Below are positions 1-5,448 of a DNA stretch of 7,073 nucleotides, piece after piece. The stretch lies in NCBI GenBank assembly GCA_019348365.1, contig JAHWJO010000243.1, positions 1 to 7,073 of the forward strand. Direction: 5' to 3'. A program made the position numbers and the translations under genes. Numbering within the stretch: position 1 is the stretch's first letter; every line of letters starts with the position of its first letter. This DNA is from Armatimonadota bacterium (GTDB taxonomy: Bacteria > Armatimonadota > DTGP01 > JAHWJO01). Below the pieces are notes generated by a model that saw only the letters and a program-made list of their open reading frames with translations, did no database searches and was not told where the DNA came from.

Positions 1-158
1 GGTATCGCCATCGCAACGTGGTGGAGCGGTGTTTCCTGCGCCTGAAGCAATGGCGGCGGATCGCCACCCGCTACGACAAACGGGCCGAGACCTACCTCGC
101 TTTTCTGACTTTGGCGAGTATAATCCTCTGGTTAGGCTCCTAATTGTCGGATACACTC
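1..158 (+). mobile_element. Right end of an IS5-family insertion sequence
   Basis: The window opens inside a transposase whose C-terminus is recognisable, and the element appears to end about 15 bases after the transposase stop. The outward-facing end read on the minus strand (GAGTGTATCCGACAATTAGG, from 158) looks like a terminal inverted repeat and abuts CTAG at 158-161, a target type known for several IS5-family members. The left end lies outside the window, so the repeat pairing and any target duplication cannot be confirmed here; the boundary is inferred. Confidence 0.6.
3..143 (+). CDS. IS5-family transposase, C-terminal fragment (partial at window start)
   Basis: The frame starting at base 3 reads 46 residues to a TAA at 141-143. 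It begins YRHRNVVERCFLRLKQWRRI and ends LASIILWLGS. This is the characteristic tail of IS5-family (IS427-like) DDE transposases: the R-N-V-V-E-R segment carries the last catalytic Glu, followed by the basic LKQWRRIATRYDK stretch and a hydrophobic end. The enzyme would cut and move its own element by DDE chemistry. Only the 5' part is missing because the window starts inside the gene; nothing visible suggests it is broken. Its last 12 bases overlap the end of the converging minus-strand gene at 132-356, which fits that gene having been cut by the insertion. The family is fairly certain; the subgroup is from memory and uncertain. Confidence 0.82.
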   Translation, partial: YRHRNVVERCFLRLKQWRRIATRYDKRAETYLAFLTLASIILWLGS

Positions 159-356
159 TAGATCGAGAGGAAGTCTTTCTCCGTATGGAGAGAAGGTAAT
201 GCTTCCATCAACATCAGATCGGAAAGCGAACAGAAGTAACTGGTTCGGGTAGTCATCCCAAAGTTCAAGATACACCCCGTCGTTGATGACATCACTCCCG
301 AAGATCATCTCGTACTGTTTCCCTTGATACTCCATAGTAAACTCAGCCTGAGCCAT
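132..356 (-). CDS. Small unknown protein, 3' end replaced by IS terminus
   Basis: A 74-residue acidic protein of mixed strands, with the core DGVYLELWDDYPNQLLLFAF followed by RSDVDGSITFS and the phrase RLPLDL. I recall similar small hypothetical proteins that share the pattern of an ELW segment, a F-x-S-D segment, T-F-S and then L-P-L followed by a further helix, but I can name no function. The ATG at 354-356 has a good ribosome-binding site (AGGGGA, five bases upstream). Residues 1-66 appear native. Residues 67-74 (ECIRQLGA) and the stop are read from the IS terminus, so a natural C-terminal helix has probably been lost. It is the last gene of a minus-strand cassette, 51 bp after its neighbour. 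It may be non-functional. An immunity-type role is inferred only from the SUKH-like gene in the same cassette. Confidence 0.65.
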   Translation of the reverse strand: MAQAEFTMEYQGKQYEMIFGSDVINDGVYLELWDDYPNQLLLFAFRSDVDGSITFSPYGERLPLDLECIRQLGA

Positions 357-407
357 GAATCTCCCCTGCCGGTGGACGCGTGAGGAAGAAGGCAGTTCTC
401 TTTGATC

Positions 408-710
408 TCAGTGGAATTCCGCTTTGAACCAACACCTATGAGCTGTGATAGACTCGCCGAATCCAGCCGCCACTAGAACATCTCTCCAATCCGTTTGAGC
501 CTGATCGATCCATTCGTAAAGCCTGTCGAGATCGCCCTTACAGAGCTTCAACACGGCAAATCGAATCCGTTCCAATTCTTCTTCATCACACTCTTCAAGA
601 AACGGGAGGTTGTTTCCACACTCCTCTGATAGAAGAGTAATGACCCCGGATACAGCGGAGGGGAAAAACCGTTCCACCAGCGTTAAGGTATCCCCGCTCA
701 GACCATGCAT
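408..710 (-). CDS. Small unknown protein, possible immunity-type
   Basis: A 100-residue acidic protein. The N-terminal third is a mixed hydrophobic segment (LTLVERFFPSAVSGVITLLS). An acidic linker (EECDEEELERIR) follows, then a helix-rich C-terminal half, RIRFAVLKLCKGDLDRLYEW...DWRDVLVAAGFGES...AHRCW. The C-terminal pattern of K-L-x-x-G-D-L-D-x-L, W-R-D-x-L-V-A-A-G-F and a final H-x-x-W resembles a common uncharacterised family I associate, from memory, with scattered immunity-gene clusters. No catalytic motif, signal peptide or membrane segment is visible. The ATG at 708-710 has a G-rich SD-like run (GGAAGGGG) about 12 bases upstream, a longer spacing than usual. It lies between a SUKH-like gene (51 bp) and the IS-cut gene (51 bp), all on the minus strand, so co-transcription is likely. 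GC is low for the window. Confidence 0.68.
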   Translation of the reverse strand: MHGLSGDTLTLVERFFPSAVSGVITLLSEECGNNLPFLEECDEEELERIRFAVLKLCKGDLDRLYEWIDQAQTDWRDVLVAAGFGESITAHRCWFKAEFH

Positions 711-761
711 AGGAACTTGCGTCCCCTTCCAAGTTAACGGAATATCCGCTTATCAGTCGAT

Positions 762-1373
762 CTATTCCCACCACTCCGTAGGAGTCTCACTCACAGCGGA
801 TTGCTCCGCAGCTGACAATTCATCTGCAAGGAAATCCGACATGGTGATCCATTCCGCCACTTTCTTCCCGTTATAGCGGATCGCTTGGATGACAGACTCC
901 TCTGAAAAGAAATAGCCGATGTTCTCATCTTCCGTATAAGCCCTTCCGCCGAAGTGGAATGATGTTTCGCTCACCTCAAATTCTCGAATCCAGTTTTCGT
1001 TTGCGCTTAACAGATCGTGACATTGAAGCTTCGACCGGCCTAACCGGGGAGGAGTCTCTTGCATGGAGGGAGGGAGGCCATACAACGACAGGTCGAAGGC
1101 AAACAAGCCATTAGAAATGAGCAAGAAATCTTGATAGGCTTTGGGTATCTTCCTCCCCTTGAACTTGCTCACCCAGACCTTCTTCGCCGGCGTAAACACG
1201 CTGATAGCGTAGTTCTCAGGAGCTATCCACGGTCTATGTCCGATCAAAAGCGTATCATTCGTGTCTACCGCACAGCAGCGGCTCAGGTATTTCAGCCCCA
1301 ACTCCTTGAGAGCCGCCCAGTCGTTAGGGAGTAGAAATAGGCGTTCTTTGACCATCTCCTTAGCTAGGTTCAT
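762..1373 (-). CDS. SUKH / SMI1-KNR4-type protein (putative immunity protein)
   Basis: A 203-residue protein. Its centre (residues 73-101) reads IPKAYQDFLLISNGLFAFDL followed by SLYGLPP, the signature of the SMI1/KNR4 (SUKH) fold: a proline before a helix, F-L-x-x-x-N-G, then the first strands ending in LYG. Further SUKH-like elements are IGYFF (152-156) and the C-terminal AEWITMSDFLADEL (173-186). Family members often neutralise toxins of polymorphic or contact-dependent systems by direct binding; that role is inferred here, because no toxin gene is in the window. The start is the ATG at 1371-1373, with AAAGGGG five bases upstream, and a perfect TATAAT lies further upstream at 1402-1407. The first 70 residues are less typical and may be a lineage-specific extension. 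It heads the minus-strand cassette and has lower GC than the sugar genes beside it. Confidence 0.78.
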   Translation of the reverse strand: MNLAKEMVKERLFLLPNDWAALKELGLKYLSRCCAVDTNDTLLIGHRPWIAPENYAISVFTPAKKVWVSKFKGRKIPKAYQDFLLISNGLFAFDLSLYGLPPSMQETPPRLGRSKLQCHDLLSANENWIREFEVSETSFHFGGRAYTEDENIGYFFSEESVIQAIRYNGKKVAEWITMSDFLADELSAAEQSAVSETPTEWWE

Positions 1374-1401
1374 GTTACCCCTTTGATTAACAGAAGCCTA
1401 C

Positions 1402-1407
1402 ATTATA
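1402..1407 (-). promoter_or_regulatory. Probable -10 box for the SUKH-like cassette
   Basis: Read on the minus strand, a perfect TATAAT sits 28 bases upstream of the SUKH-like ATG. That leaves room for a short leader containing the AAAGGGG ribosome-binding site. No convincing -35 hexamer stands at 16-18 bases from it; CTGTCA is only 13 bases away. The promoter is therefore supported by the -10 box and its position alone. Confidence 0.45.
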
Positions 1408-1438
1408 AGTCGGGTCCGGCTGACAGAGGTGTATTTTT

Positions 1439-1475
1439 GAGAGGCTTGGCGGTCCATTGGGCTGCCAAGCCTCTC
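1439..1475. terminator. Strong hairpin between DUF1080 gene end and SUKH-like cassette
   Basis: GAGAGGCTTGGC (1439-1450) pairs perfectly with GCCAAGCCTCTC (1464-1475), giving a 12-bp stem and a 13-base loop. It lies 22 bases beyond the end of the minus-strand DUF1080 gene and just upstream of the cassette promoter, where a terminator is expected. On the plus strand it is followed by ATTTT, a weak U-tract. On the minus strand it is followed by A-rich DNA, so it is not a classical intrinsic terminator for the DUF1080 transcript. Its role as an insulator or processing stem is inferred. Confidence 0.5.
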
Positions 1476-1497
1476 ATTTTGCCGGTTTCAGGCGTGA

Positions 1498-2250
1498 TTA
1501 GAGGGGGACCACCCAGATGTTGCGGAATTGCACGGGGTCGTGGTCGCCCTGGAGCACGATCGGGCCGGTCTTCGCCTCCCCCTTGAACTCGCCGTACTGA
1601 ATGCCCGTCGGTCCCCGGAACGCCTCGTTGTTCTGTACGAGGATGCCATTCTGGAAGAGGGTCGCGCGGGCCGGCTCGATCACCTTCCCGTCGTCATCGA
1701 AGCGGGGAGCGCGGAAGATGATGTCGTAGCTCTGCCACTCGCCGGCTCGCCGGGAGGCGTTGACCCTCGGCGCCTTCTGGCTGTAGAGCGACCCCGAGCC
1801 GTGCGTCGACGGGTTGCGGCCGAAGTCATTCAGGATCTGGATCTCGTAGCGGCCCTGGACGCCCACGCCCGCGTTTCCGCCGGTGGAGGGATTCCCCTTC
1901 TCGTCCACCGGGGTGCGGAACTCGACGTGCATGTAATGATCGCCGAACTCCTGCTTGCTGGTGATGTCGGTGCGCTGCATCGGGACCGCTGCTCCATTCC
2001 GGAGGACCCACTTCGGCGGCTCGGTGGAGTTGCGCCGCACCCAGTTGTTGCGGAGGTCGTCCGGCTTGCCGGAGAGGAGGATCACGGCTCCCTGAGGGGG
2101 CCGACTGGGGAGCGTCAGGGCGGGGATGGTGTGAGCCGTAGCGTTGCTGCGGTCGCTCGTGACCGCAGAGCAACTCAGGGCCGCCAGACCGGCCATCGCG
2201 CCGGTCAGCGCAGTGATGGCTATCGGGCGCACACTTTTCTTGAGGGTCAT
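1498..2250 (-). CDS. DUF1080 / 3-keto-disaccharide hydrolase family, exported
   Basis: A 250-residue protein. Residues 1-27 form an export signal: the positive MTLKKSVRP, a hydrophobic run ITALTGAMAGLAAL, then a Cys at 27 in a weak lipobox-like ALSC, so it may be a lipoprotein. The remainder is the beta-sandwich domain (PF06439 type). It shows EFRTPVD (110-116), GGNAGVGVQGRYEIQILNDF (124-143), the VNASRRAGEWQSYDIIF stretch (163-179), then APRFDDDGK and FQNGILVQNNE (199-209), ending GPIVLQGDHDPVQFRNIWV. Family members cleave 3-keto-glycosides or bind glycans. The start was chosen at 2250 because AAAGGAAG stands four bases upstream and the signal peptide begins there. The in-frame ATGs at 2265 and 2334 lack such a site. 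The gene lies downstream of a Gfo/Idh oxidoreductase on the same strand, across a 339-bp gap, so it may have its own promoter. Confidence 0.88.
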   Translation of the reverse strand: MTLKKSVRPIAITALTGAMAGLAALSCSAVTSDRSNATAHTIPALTLPSRPPQGAVILLSGKPDDLRNNWVRRNSTEPPKWVLRNGAAVPMQRTDITSKQEFGDHYMHVEFRTPVDEKGNPSTGGNAGVGVQGRYEIQILNDFGRNPSTHGSGSLYSQKAPRVNASRRAGEWQSYDIIFRAPRFDDDGKVIEPARATLFQNGILVQNNEAFRGPTGIQYGEFKGEAKTGPIVLQGDHDPVQFRNIWVVPL

Positions 2251-2322
2251 GCTTCTTCCTTTCATTGCAGGGTATTCAGGGGAGCGCAAGAAACGTTTTG
2301 AGCCAACGTCAACCCATCGAAT

Positions 2323-2343
2323 GGACTCACTCATGAGGAGTCC
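2323..2343. promoter_or_regulatory. Near-perfect palindrome upstream of DUF1080 gene
   Basis: GGACTC (2323-2328) and GAGTCC (2338-2343) flank the self-complementary CTCATGAG (2330-2337); the only asymmetry is the single A at 2329. It is 72-93 bases upstream of the chosen DUF1080 start. This is a reasonable position for an operator or a leader hairpin, but no regulator is encoded nearby, so the function is unknown. Confidence 0.3.
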
Positions 2344-2412
2344 ACGCAGGTCATCGCTCTCTTAAACGGACAGGCAGGAGAGATTCGAGGTTCCGCCCGA
2401 ACGCCCCTCCCT

Positions 2413-2454
2413 ACGGTCTCTCTCCCTATCATGACGGTCTCTCTCCCTATCATG
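2413..2454. repeat. Two exact tandem copies of a 21-bp unit
   Basis: Positions 2413-2433 and 2434-2454 are identical; each copy runs from ACGGTCTCTC to CTATCATG. A partial echo (CTCCCT) precedes the first copy. The repeat lies in the 339-bp stretch (2251-2589) between the Gfo/Idh and DUF1080 genes. Apart from this repeat and the palindrome at 2323-2343, I see nothing in that stretch; a 62-codon minus-strand frame over the repeat is low-complexity (repeated DRERDR) and is not convincing as a gene. Confidence 0.9.
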
Positions 2455-2589
2455 CCCCAGTGCGGCGGGGATCGTAAAGCGTCGGGAGCGATTCTCTGCC
2501 TTCGACGAATCGGCGCGCGACTCCCCGTACCGGTAATGTCTCCTGCCCATGCGGGTGAACCGGAGCGGCAGGGAGAGGGCTGAGGCCGT

Positions 2590-3675
2590 TTAAGCTTCAG
2601 GCGTCCCCGGCTTCAGATCCCCGCTCTCCACCATCTCCCGGAGCGGGTTGCCGACCGCCTCATCGAGCGGGAAATCCACGCGGCCCCGCCTCCGGCTCGA
2701 CTCGTATGCGCCGAAGATGATCTCCGTTGCGACGAGGGCGTTTTCCGCGTCGAGCTGGCACTTCCGCCCTTCACGCCAGCACTCGACCGCGTCCCTGATC
2801 GCGCGCTGGATGAACCCCGGCCCATGGATGCTCTCGCCGTGGGTGTCGGGCTGCCGCCAGTCGCGCTCGCCGAGCTTCCGCCACCGGATCGCTTCATGGG
2901 GGCCGTGGCCCGCGCCCACGTCGATCATCCCCTCGGTCCCGATGATTCGGTTGACGACGCCCAGGGGCCGTTTCCCGCCCGGCGCGCCGCCGTAGACGAA
3001 GCCAAAGACACCGTTCTCGTATTCGAACATAAGGAGCTGCTGGTTCTCGCAGTGCGCTCCGAAGACCTTGTCCTCCCGGCAGTAGTCCAACTGGGCGAGC
3101 ACCCATTTCCCCCGCGCGCGGTCCCCCAGGTAGAAGCTGAGCATGTCGATGAAATGGGTGCCGGTGTCGTAGATGTTGCCGAACTCGCACTCGAACCGCT
3201 GCACCTCGCCGATCTCCCCCGCCTCGATCAGCTCGCGGGCGAGGAGGAAGGGCCGGCCGTAGCGGCGCTGGTGGTTGAAGGTGAGCTGCGCCCCGGCATC
3301 TTTCGCCGCCCGCGCCATCTGCACCGCGCCGCGCCAGGTGTCGGCCATCGGCTTCTCGCAATGGATGACCTTCACGCCCGCCTGAACCGCGTCCAGCGCC
3401 ATCGGCTGGTGGAGGTGGGGCCAGGTGCAGATGCTGACGGCATCGAGGCGTTCTTTGTCGAGCATCTCGCGGTAATCATGGTAGGTGGCGGTGAAGCCGT
3501 GCGCGTCGGCGAAGGCGCGGGCGTTCTCCTCCACGATGTCGGCGCAGGCGACGATCTGGCAGCCGTCGATCTCCTGCCACGCCTGCCCGTGCTCGTAGGC
3601 CATGAAGTAGCCCTGAGCGTCGCGGCGCTCCTTCTTGCGGCCCGTGCCGATGATCCCGACTCGCAGTGGATCCAT
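2590..3675 (-). CDS. Gfo/Idh/MocA family NAD(P)-dependent oxidoreductase
   Basis: A 361-residue protein of typical family length. An N-terminal Rossmann fold begins VGIIGTG (6-12), with ACAD at the end of the second strand (43-46) and the family's CEKPM (106-110), whose Lys takes part in catalysis. The C-terminal alpha/beta domain carries NIYDTGTHFIDML (167-179), matching the G-x-H-x-x-D active-site helix, with His174 and Asp177 as likely catalytic residues. It has no signal peptide and is probably cytoplasmic. Members oxidise or reduce sugar and inositol hydroxyls with NAD(P); some make 3-keto sugars, which fits the DUF1080 gene downstream. The ATG at 3673-3675 has GAGGAGA five bases upstream and begins the Rossmann fold directly. 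The in-frame extension to 3924 is rejected: it is Pro/Gly-rich and lies in the promoter region. The loop GRKKERRDAQG after the glycine motif is unusually basic. The substrate is not deducible. Confidence 0.93.
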   Translation of the reverse strand: MDPLRVGIIGTGRKKERRDAQGYFMAYEHGQAWQEIDGCQIVACADIVEENARAFADAHGFTATYHDYREMLDKERLDAVSICTWPHLHQPMALDAVQAGVKVIHCEKPMADTWRGAVQMARAAKDAGAQLTFNHQRRYGRPFLLARELIEAGEIGEVQRFECEFGNIYDTGTHFIDMLSFYLGDRARGKWVLAQLDYCREDKVFGAHCENQQLLMFEYENGVFGFVYGGAPGGKRPLGVVNRIIGTEGMIDVGAGHGPHEAIRWRKLGERDWRQPDTHGESIHGPGFIQRAIRDAVECWREGRKCQLDAENALVATEIIFGAYESSRRRGRVDFPLDEAVGNPLREMVESGDLKPGTPEA

Positions 3676-3930
3676 TGAATTCTCCTCTTTCGATGGTGGG
3701 GGCGGTCCCGCACCGGGAGGGAGGGTCGCCGGACTTCTTCTATAAAAATGCGGCCGTTGGACGACCTCCCCTCCCCTCGGCGCGGGCGGGGCTTTCCCTC
3801 CCGGCGCGACGGTGAGGGAGGCTTTACATACAGGAGCGAGGCTTCCTCCTCCAATTGGATCACGCGGCGTTGTTCGATCTAAACTGAGTGGGAAGCAATG
3901 CGCGTGATGCCCACAAGGAGTCATTCCAAG
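3676..3930. promoter_or_regulatory. Divergent promoter region, oxidoreductase / Asp-box gene
   Basis: This 255-bp space separates the two divergent starts and must hold both promoters unless transcription comes from further away. A weak plus-strand candidate is TTGGAT (3855-3860), 17 bases, TCTAAA (3878-3883). A minus-strand -10-like TATAGA lies in the A/T-rich patch around 3740-3747, without a matching -35. The remainder is G/C-rich, with purine and pyrimidine runs such as CCTCCCCTCCCC. Neither promoter is strong by sequence; the shared location would allow co-regulation of oxidation and extracellular cleavage. Confidence 0.35.
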
Positions 3931-5073
3931 ATGAACCCCTTCCCTCTCCTGGTCAGCGTTATCGTCGTGGGGCTGGCCCTCACTTCCCTACCGTCGGGTC
4001 CGGTCGTGACGGCCTCCCCTCGCGCACGGATCGAATGGGACGAAACGACCCGGGTGCGAATCCAGAGCGGCACCTACGGGCGAATGATCCGCCTGCGGAA
4101 CAGGACCATCCTGTGCAGCTTTGAGGCGGGGGGCAAATCCTGGGTGAGCCCCAGCCGCGATAACGGCCGGACGTGGGGCGAGCCCGTCTTGGCGAAGGCC
4201 CTGCCCCGCGCGAACGCCGCCAATCCCGAGCTGCTGCAACTGAAGAGCGGGCGCATCCTGCTCTTTTTCAACCAGCGCCCGCACACGGAGAAGGACCCGT
4301 TCGCCATCGGGTACAGCTTCAGCGACGACGGAGGGAAGACCTGGCATCCCGGCAAGGATCTCCTCTACCGGGCGGGGCAGCAATTCAAAGACGGGTGCTG
4401 GGAACCGGCGGCGGTGCAGCTCCCCTCGGGCGAGATCCAGCTCTTTTTTGCCAACGAGTTTCCGTACCCGAACAGCGGCGATCAGGAGATCACCCTCATG
4501 CGCTCCTTCGATGACGGGGCGAGCTGGAGCGCCCCGGAAACCGTCAGCTACCGGGCGGGCCACCGGGACGGGATGCCGGTGCCGCTGCTGTTGAAGGGCA
4601 ATAAAGGGATCGTGCTGGCGATTGAGGACAGCGGCCTGGCTCCGGGCCGCATGCTTCAGCCCGCCATCGTGTTCACCCCACGGCGGGTGAACTGGCGGCA
4701 GCCCGTCGTGAAGGGGGACAGCCCCCGGCGCTGGGGCGCTTTGAAGCCGCCGCTGCCCGGCAGCGTGTATGCCGGTGCGCCCTATCTCCGCCAGTTCCCT
4801 TCGGGGGAGACCGTGCTGTCGTGCCAGAGCACGGAAGGGGGCCGCAAGAAGCCGCAGATGGTGGTGTATCTGGGCGACGCATCCGCGAAGAACTTCGGGA
4901 GCCGGTCGGTGCCGTTCGAGATCCCTGGCGACGTGGGCGGGATGTGGAACGCGCTGTTCATCAAGGACGCCCGCACCGTCACGGCAATCAGCGAGACGGT
5001 GATCGACGGGGTGCATGGGCTCTGGGCCCTCGATGGCCGCCTCATCACACCCGGCAAGGACCCGAAAGGCTGA
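3931..5073 (+). CDS. Exported Asp-box (BNR) glycosidase, sialidase/GH93-like
   Basis: A 380-residue protein with the sialidase-type six-bladed propeller signature: three Asp boxes, SRDNGRTW (75-82), SDDGGKTW (131-138) and SFDDGASW (192-199). An N-terminal hydrophobic segment (LLVSVIVVGLALTSL) ends near TAS-PRA, so it is exported. Other conserved phrases are SGTYGRMIRL (46-55), NPELLQLKSGRILLFF (98-113), CWEPAAVQLPSGEIQLFFAN (156-175), RDGMPVPLLL and AIEDSGL. The Glu in CWEP (158) and in AIED (232) are 74 residues apart, recalling the two catalytic Glu of GH93 exo-arabinanases; a true sialidase is the alternative. The ATG at 3931 was chosen for AAGGAG at 3915-3920. In-frame ATGs at 3898 and 3907 would give a more basic signal-peptide n-region (MPTRSHSK) and remain possible. 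The last ~50 codons are duplicated at 5885-6085. No clear terminator follows. Confidence 0.87.
   Translation: MNPFPLLVSVIVVGLALTSLPSGPVVTASPRARIEWDETTRVRIQSGTYGRMIRLRNRTILCSFEAGGKSWVSPSRDNGRTWGEPVLAKALPRANAANPELLQLKSGRILLFFNQRPHTEKDPFAIGYSFSDDGGKTWHPGKDLLYRAGQQFKDGCWEPAAVQLPSGEIQLFFANEFPYPNSGDQEITLMRSFDDGASWSAPETVSYRAGHRDGMPVPLLLKGNKGIVLAIEDSGLAPGRMLQPAIVFTPRRVNWRQPVVKGDSPRRWGALKPPLPGSVYAGAPYLRQFPSGETVLSCQSTEGGRKKPQMVVYLGDASAKNFGSRSVPFEIPGDVGGMWNALFIKDARTVTAISETVIDGVHGLWALDGRLITPGKDPKG
4894..5048 (+). repeat. Direct repeat copy A: 3' end of the Asp-box gene
   Basis: This part of the Asp-box gene recurs about 1,012 bp downstream. Positions 4931-5048 match 5943-6060 at 117 of 118 bases (G5019 versus A6031). 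The preceding 4894-4930 matches with three differences in 37. After 5048 the two copies diverge abruptly, yet both reach a TGA within the same codon distance (LITPGKDPKG versus LITPATVPKR). Confidence 0.95.
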
Positions 5074-5121
5074 CCGCCGGCACATCTCATGCCTTTCTTC
5101 AGGATCCCGCAGAAGGTGTAA

Positions 5122-5178
5122 CTTGTTACGTGAGAAGTTCTTATCTCTTTCTCCGCCGTCCTGTTAACCTGTTAGAAT
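5122..5178 (+). promoter_or_regulatory. Promoter and repeated-motif region of the toxin-antitoxin module
   Basis: TAGAAT (5173-5178) is a 5/6 match to a -10 box, 30 bases before the antitoxin ATG; no good -35 stands before it. CCTGTTA occurs at 5160-5166 and 5168-5174, eight bases apart and overlapping the -10 box. A variant, CTTGTTA, is at 5122-5128. Short repeats over the promoter are what an autoregulating antitoxin would bind, so this is a candidate operator. The region 5074-5208 holds no gene. Confidence 0.45.
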
Positions 5179-5208
5179 AGTGTCAGGGGAAGTGCAAGGA
5201 GGCCCGCT

Positions 5209-5448
5209 ATGACGGTGAAAGATCGAATCCAAAAAATCATCGAAACCATGCCGGATTCCGAAGCGATCGACTTGCTCCATCGCCTTGAGGAGCAGCAGAA
5301 AGAGAAGAGAGCAGAGTTTCTCCAGAAGTCGGCGGAGGAGATCATCGAAGAGATTGCCCGGCAAATCCCGGAACATGAGAGAAAGAGAGTTCCGGCGGAG
5401 TTACTGGAAAACCTGGATCATTACATCTACGGTACATCAAAGAAATGA
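5209..5448 (+). CDS. VapB-like antitoxin (partner of PIN toxin)
   Basis: A 79-residue, highly charged, mostly helical protein. The N-terminal MTVKDRIQKIIETMPDSEAI and the LLHRLEEQQKEKRAEF helix are followed by an acidic/basic helix (SAEEIIEEIARQI), ending in a short tail, AELLENLDHYIYGTSKK. The ENLDHYIYGT tail is the sort of segment antitoxins use to wrap around the PIN toxin. No ribbon-helix-helix or AbrB motif is obvious, so the DNA-binding part is not identified. The ATG at 5209 has a full AAGGAGG (5196-5202) six bases upstream. Its stop overlaps the toxin start as ATGA (5445-5448), the usual coupling that makes toxin translation depend on the antitoxin. A hand count gives 28 G+C in 60 (5221-5280), well below the Asp-box gene next door. 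The antitoxin role rests on context. Confidence 0.75.
   Translation: MTVKDRIQKIIETMPDSEAIDLLHRLEEQQKEKRAEFLQKSAEEIIEEIARQIPEHERKRVPAELLENLDHYIYGTSKK

Noticed and set aside
1528..2301. Long plus-strand frame across the DUF1080 gene
   Set aside because: It is a shadow on the opposite strand of a clearly recognised gene; it is Arg/Val/Ala-rich with no family features.
2413..2454. Tandem repeat as a CRISPR or iteron array
   Set aside because: There are only two copies with no spacers, and no cas, replication or partition gene is nearby.
2362..2550. 62-codon minus-strand frame in the gap before the DUF1080 gene
   Set aside because: Its repeated DRERDR comes from translating the 21-bp tandem repeat; it has low complexity and no homology I recognise.
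2824..3678. Long plus-strand frame opposite the Gfo/Idh gene
   Set aside because: It is the antisense of a high-GC coding region; no motif and no ribosome-binding site.
3676..3924. N-terminal extension of the Gfo/Idh oxidoreductase to 3924
   Set aside because: The added 83 residues are Pro/Gly-rich and unlike the family. The ATG at 3675 has a strong ribosome-binding site and begins the Rossmann fold.
3988..5085. 365-codon minus-strand frame opposite the Asp-box gene
   Set aside because: Long antisense frames are common in high-GC genes; the plus-strand product has clear Asp boxes and a signal peptide.
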